Shown here piece after piece: positions 43,649 to 54,700 of a stretch of DNA of 64,000 nt (position 1 is its first letter; every line of letters begins with the position of its first letter). The notes beneath the pieces were generated by a model. The model had not been told where the DNA came from. It did no database searches and saw nothing but the letters and a program-made list of their open reading frames with translations. The DNA is taken from positions 124,001 to 188,000 of the forward strand of contig JAJRUZ010000042.1 in the NCBI GenBank assembly GCA_024277525.1, written 5' to 3'. The position numbers and the translations under genes are program-made. The DNA comes from Caldifarciminota bacterium (GTDB lineage: Bacteria; Hydrothermota; Hydrothermia; Hydrothermales; JAJRUZ01).

Positions 43649-46600
43649 ATGAAAAAGATAACATGGATTCTTTTGATAGTTTCCTCCACGCTTTTTTCTG
43701 CTTTTAATGTGGGGGATACCGCGACATTTACAACTTATATAGTGGGTCCATTCGCCGGATACACTTCAAGGAAGGTAATGTGTCAAGCTGTTACCTCTCA
43801 TGCCTATATCTTCACACAGGAGGATTATTACCCTATAAATCATGTTAAAGGAATGCAAGGGCAGGATATATTTGCACTTTCAAGTGATGGTTCTTTGTTT
43901 AAATATGATGCTTCTACGCAGAGTTGGAAAAAAGATACATTTGATGTTAATTATTTTGTAATTAAGCCTGTCTCCGCAACTAAATATCATATAATCATAG
44001 GAACACCTTCGGGTGTGGCATATAAAAGTAATACTACTTCCTGGACCGATAAGTTACCCGATTATGATGCTGTTCGTCAGGATCTCAATATCAAAAAATT
44101 TGCAGTTTCTCCAATCGGGGTAAGTTCATTTTATAGAGTATATTATATGAATAAAAAAGGTTTCTATTATGCAAATGGTACCCAGGCATCGGGTCCGAGT
44201 AATTCCTGGATTCCGCTTGAAGGAATATTTGTTGATGAGAATTTTCAGAAATATAATGAAGGAGATTCGGTATGGGGCGGTGTGGTTGAGACATTTACAG
44301 ATTCAGTACTATTGGTTTCCACAAAGGCTCTTACCTTTGGAGATACTTCTAATTATTCTACTGGTGTAGATTTTAGTATAAGTGCATATGATTTTACAGC
44401 GTATTTTACAATTTATACCGATTCTGTAAATACCCCTGAATTCAGAATAGATCTCAAAAGAGAAAGTAGTAATGGAACTTATACTTCCCTTTATATAGAG
44501 TTTAAAAATTCTTCTGTTTATTTAAATGACCAAAGGGTAGGACCTATAAAACCCGGAGACGGATTTAATTTTACTTTGGTTGTTAAGGATAATAAAGCGG
44601 TTTTGAAGTATTCTTCTTTGAAAGGTGTTTCTGGAGAGAGTGATACCGTAAATTGTTACTATCAAAATTCCTTTGATAGATTTAAAGGTTTCACCTTTGT
44701 TTTCGGTTCCAACTCTTCCTCTAAATTCTATATAGATGATGTTTTCATTGTGCCTTATGAAGTTAAAAAAATAGCGGGTCATGCATCTGATAGAAAGCGT
44801 TGTTTCTTCTTGCTTCCTTATGCTTTGGTTATATATGATAACAATGTTCCTGAGTGGAGACTTATTTATACTGCTTTACCCGGTAGTAGTGAATTTGTTG
44901 ATCTTGTGAGTGTTCCGTATGCCGATAGCCTATTGTACCTTGTTATGAAATCAAAAGTAGATACCTTAGAAGTATTTTCAATATTGAAATTAGAAGATAC
45001 TACGGGTGATTTTTCAGGACCGCCTGTAGTTTCTACTATTACTGATTTTACGGGTGAGTATCTTACCTTTTCTATTAACTTTTCCAATCCTTCCCAACTT
45101 GCTTTCTCTTATAAAAATGAATCCGGAATGCCTCATCTTTTAATTTCGAAAGATGGCGGATCTACTTTTACCGAAGAAATGTCAGGATTTGCGGAATGGG
45201 GTCCTTTTGACTGGACAGGGGTCGTGCATTCTTTCTATTTTGAGAATGATAATACCTATTTTGCCGGAACAGAGCAGGGTGTATTCAAAAAGTCAGGAAC
45301 CGGTGACTGGGAAGAAATTAACAGAGGGATACTTAAAAGGTTTGTTACAAAATCAGAGATTCAGGCGTTTGCAAACCTTGTGGAGACTTTTCCGTGGGAC
45401 GCGTTTTATAACGAACTCGGACCTTTCGGTGTTAATAGGGATAATGACGATCATGTTATTATTCTGCTTTCAGAAACCGGTTATGTGCTTTCATCCGATG
45501 CAAAAATTCCGATAGGATATGCTTATAATGCGGATGTTATTAAAGATAACAAAGTCGAAATGATTCAAATAGACCCTATTGATACAAAAGTGGATACTTT
45601 GAGGGATTTATCTAATCCGGCTTTACTTAAAGATTTGGCTTATGCATTGGCTGGTTTACATCTGATTACATGGGACCCTGATGAACCTGCATGGTTAAGG
45701 GTAGGAGCAGAAGTTGTAGGTTATCATATATTAAAAGCAGGTTCTTTGGATTCACCAAATAAGGCTGATACATTTATTCTTCCTGAAAAGAACTTGTTGC
45801 ACACTTATATTAATACAGATATTGAAAGTGAAAGGAAATATGCTTTTCCCTTCATATATTATCTTGTTGAAAAGAAAGGAATTTCTGTATTAAGAAACTG
45901 GTGGCAGGATAAGAAATATCAAGGACTTCTGGGACTCACACAATTTGCAAGAGGTGATGGTGATACAGCTTTGTTCTATGAAGATGTCCTTTATAATGTT
46001 ATGACGGGAGGGTTTAAAAATATTGTGGCGGATCTTACTTATAAAGATTTTGTTGAATACAAAGCCTGGGTTTCCGGTTATTCAGAAAAGTTATCTCCCT
46101 ATTCTTTTGTTGCTATAAAAATAAAGAATCCGACAGACTACGGAGTTATCACATCATTTAAATATAAAGGGACAATCACGAACGGACTTTTCATTCATCC
46201 TGAAAATGAGTCGCTTATAGTTACAGTGCCGGAACCCAAAGGAAAAGAAAGGGAAGGTATATTAACTTTGCCTAATGATACAACAACTATAAAGAAATTC
46301 TTATTTGTCGGTTATGACGATGATACAATTGGAGGACCTGATGAAGCGAGTTTCAGGTTTGCAATAGGTGTTGATAATAAAGCCCCTGAGGTTGTAACCG
46401 GCTTCTTTCACAGTGATTTACTGAACAAAAGAGTTAATCTTTTTATTTTCGGAAATGAAAAGATTTACAAAGACCCTGCTAATTCCAAGCCTTATGTTTT
46501 TATGATTGCCGGAAATGATACTACGGAATGTGAGGTTTCTGTAAAGTCTTCATATATTGATACACTTCCTTCAGGTTCACCGGTTGCTGCTATGTATGTT

Positions 46601-47329
46601 TCGGATGTGGATCTTAATTTTGTGAATAAAGAAGCAAAAATTCTTATAAAAGGTGCAGACCTTCTCGGAAATGATTTTAATGATATTGAAATTATATTTA
46701 ATGAATGGTTAACACAAAAAGGAACTTTTGCTTATAGTGATGGTTCTCTTATTATTGAGACACCTGATGGAGCGTTTTCTTCAATAAAGTCCATTCTGGT
46801 TTCAAAGACGGATTTTGTGCCGTTTGAGAGCGATGCAAGAGCAAAAAGGGTTTCTCCTTATTATGTAATAGGTAATGAAAATCTTTATGCACTGCGTCCA
46901 TGTGTGGTTAAAATAGAATATCCTGGTAAAGGAACCCTTTACCGATATGAGAATGGGATGTGGGTGAGAGTGGAAGGTGGTCTTGATAACAACGGTTTTT
47001 ATGTTGCTCCTGTTCAGAAATTCGGGGTTTTTACATTTTATGACGGGGATACTCCATCGAAACTTAAATTCTCGCTTTCGTTATCTAAGTATGTTTTAAA
47101 TAGCAAGGAGCCCCTGTTTGTGAATATAACATTACCCGAAAGGTTGAATGCGGAACTTAAACTCTATAATGCCTCCGGTAGGGTTATAGAGGTGATTAAA
47201 CAAGGAATATGGAATTCGGGTTCTCATGTTATAGGTGTTAATGTGAATAAATTACCTTCCGGAAGTTATTTCTTAATTTTTAAAGCAAAAAGCCTGAAAG
47301 TGACAAAGAAGGTGATTAAGGTTGAATAA
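43649..47329 (+). CDS. Large secreted protein with degenerate metalloprotease-like region and sorting domain
   Basis: 1226 residues with a signal peptide (ILLIVSSTLFSAFN). The first ~550 residues are beta-propeller or sandwich-like (FKYDASTQSW). At about residues 585-720 there is a region like a gluzincin protease (DNDDHVIILLSETGY, then HLITWDPDEPAWLRVGAEVV), but the expected HExxH is replaced by LAYALAGLH, so catalysis is doubtful. The C-terminus is a sorting domain (ELKLYNASGRVIEVI, PSGSYFLIFKAKS). AAAGGAGG precedes the ATG. Confidence 0.72.
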   Translation: MKKITWILLIVSSTLFSAFNVGDTATFTTYIVGPFAGYTSRKVMCQAVTSHAYIFTQEDYYPINHVKGMQGQDIFALSSDGSLFKYDASTQSWKKDTFDVNYFVIKPVSATKYHIIIGTPSGVAYKSNTTSWTDKLPDYDAVRQDLNIKKFAVSPIGVSSFYRVYYMNKKGFYYANGTQASGPSNSWIPLEGIFVDENFQKYNEGDSVWGGVVETFTDSVLLVSTKALTFGDTSNYSTGVDFSISAYDFTAYFTIYTDSVNTPEFRIDLKRESSNGTYTSLYIEFKNSSVYLNDQRVGPIKPGDGFNFTLVVKDNKAVLKYSSLKGVSGESDTVNCYYQNSFDRFKGFTFVFGSNSSSKFYIDDVFIVPYEVKKIAGHASDRKRCFFLLPYALVIYDNNVPEWRLIYTALPGSSEFVDLVSVPYADSLLYLVMKSKVDTLEVFSILKLEDTTGDFSGPPVVSTITDFTGEYLTFSINFSNPSQLAFSYKNESGMPHLLISKDGGSTFTEEMSGFAEWGPFDWTGVVHSFYFENDNTYFAGTEQGVFKKSGTGDWEEINRGILKRFVTKSEIQAFANLVETFPWDAFYNELGPFGVNRDNDDHVIILLSETGYVLSSDAKIPIGYAYNADVIKDNKVEMIQIDPIDTKVDTLRDLSNPALLKDLAYALAGLHLITWDPDEPAWLRVGAEVVGYHILKAGSLDSPNKADTFILPEKNLLHTYINTDIESERKYAFPFIYYLVEKKGISVLRNWWQDKKYQGLLGLTQFARGDGDTALFYEDVLYNVMTGGFKNIVADLTYKDFVEYKAWVSGYSEKLSPYSFVAIKIKNPTDYGVITSFKYKGTITNGLFIHPENESLIVTVPEPKGKEREGILTLPNDTTTIKKFLFVGYDDDTIGGPDEASFRFAIGVDNKAPEVVTGFFHSDLLNKRVNLFIFGNEKIYKDPANSKPYVFMIAGNDTTECEVSVKSSYIDTLPSGSPVAAMYVSDVDLNFVNKEAKILIKGADLLGNDFNDIEIIFNEWLTQKGTFAYSDGSLIIETPDGAFSSIKSILVSKTDFVPFESDARAKRVSPYYVIGNENLYALRPCVVKIEYPGKGTLYRYENGMWVRVEGGLDNNGFYVAPVQKFGVFTFYDGDTPSKLKFSLSLSKYVLNSKEPLFVNITLPERLNAELKLYNASGRVIEVIKQGIWNSGSHVIGVNVNKLPSGSYFLIFKAKSLKVTKKVIKVE

Positions 47330-47372
47330 TTTATTAAAAATGGTTTATATTAAAAAATCACTTATCAAAAAA

Positions 47373-47387
47373 GGGGTTCAATTCCCC
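47373..47387 (+). promoter_or_regulatory. T-loop-like leader hairpin before the 47411 gene
   Basis: GGGG-TTCAATT-CCCC, ending 23 bases before the ATG at 47411. A TATATT at 47346-47351 could start the transcript near 47358. A strong GGAGGAGG follows the hairpin. Confidence 0.55.
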
Positions 47388-47410
47388 AAAAACATTTGGA
47401 GGAGGTTTTT

Positions 47411-49771
47411 ATGTGGCGTAAAGTAATGCTACCGCTCCTTTTGACAGGAGCGCTGATGGCAGGTGAATTTTTTGCTGTAAAACCTGCCAAAAAGTCTGCG
47501 GGAAAAAGCGATATAGTTCCTCTTAAGAATGTCAAAATGCAGGTTCAAAAATTATGGAATAATCCTGTTATTACTGCTGCTCAATGGGGACAGGGATTAG
47601 GTGCTGCCGCTGTTCTCGGTCCAGCAGATACACCTTTGATTGACTGGTGGACAGAACTTGCATGGACGGGAGATATTAAATTCGGGATCTGGAATATTTA
47701 TGACCCTAATGCTCCAGCATATGTATTAAGTGGTATAGACCCTGGAGATACATTTGCCGCATATTTTAAACCACCTGCAGCCTGTACTATCGTAGCTTTT
47801 GGTATTTACTATTTTAACGATGAAGGTTCTCCTACAGCAGACTTAACATATTTGGCGGCATGGACAAGACCCGAAGTTGACCCAGAATTTATTTGGGATT
47901 ATGGTGCAGGTTTAGATCCTACTGCACCTCTTGGTGCATATATTGATTATCATTATGGATATAATTATCCTGCCCCTAATCCTCCTTACGATGATACTAA
48001 TTTAATAACATCTCCTACCTTAATCTCGGTTCCTCAAGATACTCTTAATATTCAGTATACTATATTTTATCCAGATTCCGGTGCCATAGATGATTCCACA
48101 GGAGATGAATTTTGGGTTGCTTGGACACCTTTGACTGCCGGAGCATCAAATGCAATGCCCTGGGTAGTCATTACCGCAAGTTATGGAAAAGGTGATTGGA
48201 AATGCTGGATTTATCAGCAGGACCTTTCTGGATTCGGCATAGATCCCGGTTGGTATAACCAATGGCACGGATACTGGATGGATGCATTCGTATGGATTTA
48301 TGAAGACCCGCCTTCGATGTGGAAAGAGGTGACAGATTTACCTTGGACATTTTCAACCGGTCCGTTTAAAGTTAGAGCCCATATTGTAGATATTCTTGGT
48401 ATTCCGGCAGCAAATCAAGGTGTAAGAGCATGTACACTTCTTGTCTGGACCTCGGCAGGTGATACTTTTTATATTGATGGAGGAAAGCCTGTTGAAGGAG
48501 ATTCAACCGATGGTTGGTGGGAATTCACATTCGGACCATTCACTCCCGGGGATACGATTTACTATACAGGGTATATAGCGTATGATTACAGTGGAGGTTC
48601 TTCATCCGAAGGAAAAGTTCATTCCTTTGTTATCCTTCCTTATGACCCGAAATATAAAGTTCTTTTTGTTGATGAAGACCAAGATGCCTGGGCACAATAT
48701 GCCTATGATATATTGAATGAATTGGTTGACCTCAAAGATACTGTTGTTAACGGTACACCTGCTGCTTATTATTGGGATGCTGCGGTTTACGGATATCCTG
48801 ATTCCTCTGTTTTGGATATCAATAAATTTGATATGGTCTTCTGGACAGGTTGGGGACCCGAAATTTTTGCTTCGGATACAGCTCTTGTTAAAGCGTACTT
48901 AGATGCAGGTGGACAATTGTTTATTTCATCTCAAGACTTGGTTGTTGGAGGTTTTGGTATAGGAGACTGGACCAGTGAAGTCAACATAAAGAATGATTAT
49001 CCCGGTCACTTCCTCCATACTTATTTAAAAATGGGAATTGCTCTTGATGATTACATAGGAGGTGTAGTTTCCTCTAATTACGATACAGTGAATGCATTTT
49101 ATGGATTCCCGGGCGATACAATTTCTGATCCTTGGGGTTACGGAGATTCTATACTTTATTACGGATTCTTACATTATAATTTTGCCGGATATGTATTCCC
49201 CGATGACTTAGGAAATGGTGTTTATGATACTGTCTTTCCTTGTTTCTTCTATGAGAAGGGTGTACCTGATAGAGAAAGTGGAACCCCTGCTGCTTATTGG
49301 TATGACGGAACTGCATACGGTGAACCCTATAAAATTGTCGTAGCCTACTTCAATTATCAATTCCTTGTAGAGGGTGTCCAGTATGATACAGCAGGTAATG
49401 TTATTAGCTATTATCAGGATACTTTTGATTTGAAGTTGTTGACAGAGAGAATACTTGAACTTTTCGGTTACACAAGTGTCGGTGAATTGCCCAGCTTCAA
49501 ACCCAAGGCTCTGAGACTTTCACTCCGAGCACCTTCCATTGCCGGACTCGGAAATGTCAATCTCTTTTATACAATTCCGAATGCAGGAAATGTAAGAATT
49601 GCACTTTATGATGCATCTGGTAGGTTAATAAAGAATCTCTTTAACGGCAGAAAGAAAGCAGGTGCCTATGCCATTTCATTCCCGACTAAGGATCTGAGAG
49701 CAGGAACATACTTTGTAAAACTTGACTTTAACGGAAAATCTAAGACACAGAAACTGGTCTTTCTCAGGTAG
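47411..49771 (+). CDS. Secreted protein with Rossmann-like segment and sorting domain
   Basis: 786 residues from the ATG at 47411 (MWRKVMLPLLLTGALMAG), with GGAGGAGG upstream; the ORF-track start is five codons earlier. Beta-rich N-terminal half with many Trp/Tyr. Around residues 415-520 there is an alpha/beta segment (KVLFVDEDQDAW, FDMVFWTGWGPEIF, YLDAGGQLFISSQD) like a glutamine-amidotransferase-type or C25-like flavodoxin fold; I see no firm catalytic set. The sorting domain closes it (RIALYDASGRLIKNLFNG, RAGTYFVKLDFNG). It is the last gene of the operon; a strong terminator follows. Confidence 0.72.
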   Translation: MWRKVMLPLLLTGALMAGEFFAVKPAKKSAGKSDIVPLKNVKMQVQKLWNNPVITAAQWGQGLGAAAVLGPADTPLIDWWTELAWTGDIKFGIWNIYDPNAPAYVLSGIDPGDTFAAYFKPPAACTIVAFGIYYFNDEGSPTADLTYLAAWTRPEVDPEFIWDYGAGLDPTAPLGAYIDYHYGYNYPAPNPPYDDTNLITSPTLISVPQDTLNIQYTIFYPDSGAIDDSTGDEFWVAWTPLTAGASNAMPWVVITASYGKGDWKCWIYQQDLSGFGIDPGWYNQWHGYWMDAFVWIYEDPPSMWKEVTDLPWTFSTGPFKVRAHIVDILGIPAANQGVRACTLLVWTSAGDTFYIDGGKPVEGDSTDGWWEFTFGPFTPGDTIYYTGYIAYDYSGGSSSEGKVHSFVILPYDPKYKVLFVDEDQDAWAQYAYDILNELVDLKDTVVNGTPAAYYWDAAVYGYPDSSVLDINKFDMVFWTGWGPEIFASDTALVKAYLDAGGQLFISSQDLVVGGFGIGDWTSEVNIKNDYPGHFLHTYLKMGIALDDYIGGVVSSNYDTVNAFYGFPGDTISDPWGYGDSILYYGFLHYNFAGYVFPDDLGNGVYDTVFPCFFYEKGVPDRESGTPAAYWYDGTAYGEPYKIVVAYFNYQFLVEGVQYDTAGNVISYYQDTFDLKLLTERILELFGYTSVGELPSFKPKALRLSLRAPSIAGLGNVNLFYTIPNAGNVRIALYDASGRLIKNLFNGRKKAGAYAISFPTKDLRAGTYFVKLDFNGKSKTQKLVFLR

Positions 49772-49797
49772 AAGACAAAAATTATAAAATAAAATTG

Positions 49798-49827
49798 CCC
49801 CCGGGTTTAATCCCCGGGGGTTTTTTT
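49798..49827 (+). terminator. Rho-independent terminator
   Basis: CCCCCGGG-tttaatc-CCCGGGGG followed by seven T: an 8-bp GC stem, 7-base loop and T run. It closes the 36334-49771 operon. The TATAAT of the next leaderless gene starts just three bases after the T run. Confidence 0.95.
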
Positions 49828-49841
49828 ATTATAATTTATAG

Positions 49842-51488
49842 ATGAAAATACTCTTTTTCTTTCTTTTTCTTTTGAGCAGTTCAGAAAAGGACTATATAAA
49901 AAAAATAAATGAACTGATTAAAAGAAGAAGATATGATAAAGCAGAGGAAATTATCAGAGAAAACAGAAAAAAAGGAAAAAATGAAAAACTTGATTACCTA
50001 TTCATTTATGTTTTTTATAAAAAAAAGGTTCCAGACTCTGTTATTTTTTATTCTAATAAGTTCTTAAAAGATTATACGCGGAGTAAATTTAAAACAGAAG
50101 TATTATACATGCTTGCAAAAGGGTATGAAGATAAGAAATTTTCAATAAGAGCATTTGAAACTTATATTGAGGTATTGAGACAAGGGAAATCTCCATACTA
50201 TAAAGAAGCAGAAAAAAAAGTAATAAAATATGCCAAAATAATCTCTTTAAGGGATTTACTGAGAAATATTACAAAGCTTCAAAATATGCCGATTTATCCT
50301 GAACTCCTTTCAATCGGATTTGATAAAGCAAGAGCAGAAGGAGACCTTCAAGCGCAAGAGGAAATATATACCATTCTGAAAGAATTTTATCCTGAACATA
50401 AAAAAACAAAAGAGGCAGAAAGAATATTTGAAAAAAAGAAAAAATCCTTTTTACCTATTTTCGGAGAAAGAAGAGGAAATCTGGTTCTTCTACTGCCTCT
50501 TACAGGACCTGACAGCACTTACGGGAGGGATTTTTTAAGGGGTTTTAAACTTTCTTTTAAAGAAAATTCTTACAAAACAGAAGATACAAAAGGAGAACCG
50601 CTTTATACATATAAAGTCCTTAAAGACCTCTTTACATTTTCTCAAAACTTCTCAATTGCAGTTGGTCCGATTCTTGAAGAAAATATGTTTATTGCACTTC
50701 CTTTGTTCTCGGAAAAGAAAGATAAAGTTTTCATTCTTCCTTCTCTTTCTTATATTAGAGCTCCTGAGTTCGGAAACAATATAATTTCTTTTTCAAATTC
50801 GATTCATGAAGAAATAAAAGCCATTGTGGAGAGGTTTATTTTACCGAATAACTTTGATTCCATTGCGATTTTAATTCCCGAAACCATAGAGGGCGAAAGC
50901 ATTTATTCTTTCCTCCATGACCTTTTTTCAAATAAAGAAAACTTAAAAGTTTTATTTTTAACCTATTCCATTGATTCGGTAGATTTCCAATCTAGGCTTG
51001 ATTCAATGATAAAATTCTTCGGTGATACGCTTGGTCCGGAGCTTATAATATTTCCTTCTGGAACAGAAGAAGGGCTCCTTGCTCTTGCTTCTCAGGTTGT
51101 GTTTAAGGGTTTTAAATCTTTGATTATTACTACGGGTAAATTCACCACAGAAGATTTTGCTTTGAAATCAAATCAATATATCGAAGATAAAGTAATTTTT
51201 TCCTCAATAGGGATATGGGACAGAACACTTTATGAAAAATTTATAGAAGAGTATAAAAAAGCATATAATGATTATCCGGGCGAAGCTGCATTCTTAGGAT
51301 ATGATACAGGAATAATTTTGAATTATGCTTTTGAAAAAAATATGAGCGGTCCCTTTTCTTTCAAGAATTTTTTAAGAAATTTAAAAGTTTTCAAAGGTGC
51401 ATATAAGTTTTATTTATTTGCAGAAGAAGGCGATTTTATAGTAAAATTTTACCGGATAAAAAATAAAAGATTTTATGAAATAAAATGA
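49842..51488 (+). CDS. LpoA/periplasmic-binding-protein-like TPR protein
   Basis: 548 residues. Signal peptide (MKILFFFLFLLSSS), TPR-like helices in residues 20-200 (YDKAEEIIRENRKKGKNE), then a type I periplasmic-binding fold from about 205 (NLVLLLPLTGPDSTYGRDFLRGF; FIALPLFSEK; GEAAFLGYDTGIIL). This order is that of LpoA, the outer-membrane activator of penicillin-binding protein 1A, and of related branched-chain amino-acid-binding proteins. No lipobox Cys is seen, so it may be soluble. TATAAT ends six bases before the ATG. Confidence 0.7.
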   Translation: MKILFFFLFLLSSSEKDYIKKINELIKRRRYDKAEEIIRENRKKGKNEKLDYLFIYVFYKKKVPDSVIFYSNKFLKDYTRSKFKTEVLYMLAKGYEDKKFSIRAFETYIEVLRQGKSPYYKEAEKKVIKYAKIISLRDLLRNITKLQNMPIYPELLSIGFDKARAEGDLQAQEEIYTILKEFYPEHKKTKEAERIFEKKKKSFLPIFGERRGNLVLLLPLTGPDSTYGRDFLRGFKLSFKENSYKTEDTKGEPLYTYKVLKDLFTFSQNFSIAVGPILEENMFIALPLFSEKKDKVFILPSLSYIRAPEFGNNIISFSNSIHEEIKAIVERFILPNNFDSIAILIPETIEGESIYSFLHDLFSNKENLKVLFLTYSIDSVDFQSRLDSMIKFFGDTLGPELIIFPSGTEEGLLALASQVVFKGFKSLIITTGKFTTEDFALKSNQYIEDKVIFSSIGIWDRTLYEKFIEEYKKAYNDYPGEAAFLGYDTGIILNYAFEKNMSGPFSFKNFLRNLKVFKGAYKFYLFAEEGDFIVKFYRIKNKRFYEIK

Positions 51489-51661
51489 AAAATTCATTGC
51501 CTTATAAAAAAGAAAATTACATTTTGCTTATTGCAGGAATTATCTGCGCTGTAATCGGATTTGTGTTTTTATGGTTTGGAGATAAAACCTTTTCCGTAAT
51601 CTTTATGGTTGTGGGTTATCTTATCCTTATCCCTCTGGGTCTTCTTCTGAAATTTAAATAA
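51485..51661 (+). CDS. Small DUF3098-like membrane protein
   Basis: 58 residues, too short for the ORF track. The start overlaps the preceding stop (ATGA). Two membrane helices: LLIAGIICAVIGFVFLWF and VIFMVVGYLILIPLGLLL, after a polar KKENY start. The layout (K-N/E-Y-I-L, then two helices with GF and Pro near the second) recalls DUF3098, an uncharacterised small protein of Bacteroidetes-type bacteria. That match is by eye only. Confidence 0.6.
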   Translation: MKNSLPYKKENYILLIAGIICAVIGFVFLWFGDKTFSVIFMVVGYLILIPLGLLLKFK

Positions 51662-51672
51662 AATTAATTAAT

Positions 51673-51702
51673 TTGTGTTAAAAACCCATAATTTATTATA
51701 AT
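51673..51702 (+). promoter_or_regulatory. Promoter of the 51710 propeller gene, leaderless
   Basis: TTGTGT (51673-51678), 18-base spacer, TATAAT (51697-51702), then ATG seven bases later at 51710. It supports ATG 51710, not GTG 51770, as the original start codon. Confidence 0.6.
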
Positions 51703-51709
51703 AATTTTG

Positions 51710-54700
51710 ATGTTCCTGATATTTTTATTAATAAATCTCTGGACTTATAAAGGACCCTAAGGAGGATGGGTGCAAAGCATAAAGGTTTCACCTTCAGGAA
51801 GTGTTTATATCGGAGTATTCTTCGGAGGAATATATAAAAGTATAAATAAAGGGCAAACTTGGTTTCCTTTAACAGATGATAATGATTCTTTATTTTTTAA
51901 AGAAATTCCCTATCTTAAATTACATTACTGGAATCCCGACAGTGTAATTTTTTTCTTGGCGGTATCGGATTCTCAAAACGGCTCAGGCAAGGTTTATGAA
52001 CTTTATTTTACCTATGATGCAGGGAATAACTGGATAAAAATACCGATTTTCCTTTTACCCGGAGATGTAATTGAAGGACCTGTCGGACTCGGAATAATTG
52101 ATACTTTTCTATTCATAGGGTTTGACAATAAGGTACTCAAATTTAATATATCAAGATGGACCTTTGATGCCTTAAATTCTATCCCTTCCACACTGTTTCC
52201 TATAAAAGATTTGAATGACTTTTTTATACCCGGAACAGGAAGAGGTCTTGTAATATCAACACAACAGGGTGTCCATGTTTCCACCGATGCTGGAAATACA
52301 TGGACACAATTCCCAATAGGAGACACTGTGTTAAATGATACGGAAGTAAAAAAAACATTTATACTTCCGCCTTCTGCTTCTGTTCCTGCAGTTTGCTTTG
52401 CAACAGGAAGGGGTGTTTTTTATCTTGACCCTGTATCAGGGCAGTGGAAAAAAAGCACAAATTCACCCTACGGAGTTGAAGGTTTTTGGTATGTGGATAC
52501 CGCAAAAGTATATGCATATAACTGGAATGAAATTTATGTAAGTTCAAATTATGGAGTGGAATTTACAGATACTTTAAAATTACCGACATCTATATTTCCT
52601 TTAATTTACGAACTTTCCTCTATTCGGGATTCTTTGCTTGTTGCAACATCCGCAGGTGTCTTTTATACAACGGATAACGGCTTAAGTTTTAATTTAAGAA
52701 ACAGGGGTATAAGGGAAGTGATGTTGACTTCCGTGGATATTAACCCTTCCATTTCTTCAGAACTAATTATTTATTCAGCCGGTTCCGGTGTAATGAAAAG
52801 TAATGATTACGGAAATTCATTTGTTTATAAAAATAAAAAACTTGCCCCCTTAATAACAAAAGCAAGTTATCATCCCGGGCAAGGTGATGTGCTCTATGCT
52901 TTAAGTTATTTCGGAGGAATATATAAAAGCATTGACGGAGGAGAAAACTGGAATATTTTAAATTCCACGGATACAATACCGATAACGGAATTTTTTATCC
53001 ACCCGATTTTCCCAAAGTGGATATACTTGGGAACAAAAGATGGTCTTGTAGTTTCAAAGGATAGCGGTAATACATGGTTAAAGGTTATAGACGGGGTGAG
53101 CACTGTAACCGGTATTGATGTGAGTAAAGAAAATCCCGAAAGGATTATAATATGTACTTATCTGAACGGTTTATTTATAAGTAATGACACGGGTTTGAAT
53201 TTTACAAATTTCAGCAATCCTCCTGAAATTGATGGACTTATAAAGGTTAAAATAAGCCCGGTGCATGACAGTGTAATATATGTATTAAAAAATTCGGATA
53301 AAATTTTTCTTACAGAAGATTTCGGACAATCATGGAAGCCGGTATTTTCTAACCCTTCTTATATTTTTACCAATATGGATGTTTTTGAGAATAACCCGGA
53401 AATTGTATATGTTTCACTTTTTAATTATCCGGGAATACTTCAATCCCTTGATAGAGGAAGAACATTTTTTAATTTCGGAAAGGGATTAAAAGACCTTTCC
53501 TTTTATCCGTTAAGTTTTAATATTAAATTGGATTCAAAAACTAATATACACAGAGCCTATTGTGCTACTGTGAACGGCTTATTTGAGATTAAAGATAGTG
53601 TATTTGTTTTAAACGGTAATGTAACACCCCCTGTATTTACACCTGACGGAGACGGAGTGGATGATTCCTGCATTTTTTACTTCAACGCAGAAGATTCCTC
53701 AAATATAGGAATATTATACGCATATATTTATGATTCCTTGGGAAACATTGTGAATAAATTTAAGACCTTGAAAGCAAAAGAGTTAACCCTTCAAACCTCT
53801 ATCATATATTACGGTTATAATGACACCGGAATACAGATTCTACCGGGCACATATACAATTGAAGCATTTTCCTATGACGGTCTGCTTAATTATGACACAT
53901 TCAGAACAACATTTAAAATAGATTATGTACCTTTACAGACTTCAAATATTATTTCACTTGCCAATACTTACCAGCAAAAATTTGCCCTTACGAATGACGG
54001 AAAAATTTATGTGTTTTATGTTTCATGGAGAAATTTTCCGGAAGTTTATTACAGTATATCGGAAGACGGAGGAATAACATGGAGTTATCCTGTCAATATT
54101 TCAAATTCCAGAAGAAGAAAATCAATTCTGCCTTGTGTTGATGTAAATATAAAAGGAGAGATAGGGGTTATATTTTTGGAAGAAAATATACTCGGTGTTT
54201 TAAGGCCTGCCTTTGTTCTTATTGACTCATCGGGTGTAGTTGAAAAAATTTCCTTTACAGGAAATAAAAACTGCGGAGAAGTTTTTTTAATATCGGACTT
54301 GCAGGGCAATTTCCATGTTGTCTGGTCCGAAGAGGTATCCACTTCAAATTACGATATATATTATCGCAGATGGGATACTCAAAGCAATGCTTTTGATCCG
54401 GTAATAAGACTTACTACTTCCTCGGTTCCCTCTATGAACCCCTTTTTGGTAACCGATGAGTTCGGAAATCTCTATCTTTATTATTCCGAAGGAATTAAAG
54501 GTTCCGAAGAGATTCATCGCATGAAGGGAAATATATCCGGAACATGGGACTTAGCATCCGACTCAACCCTGTTTGATGGCTCCTCCCCTCAGGTTGTTAT
54601 AGATAATATAAACAATGTCCATTTATTCAGATTGTATAACGGTAGAATATACTATACTCAATTTATCCCGGATTCCGGATGGAGTTCTGATGTTATTGTT

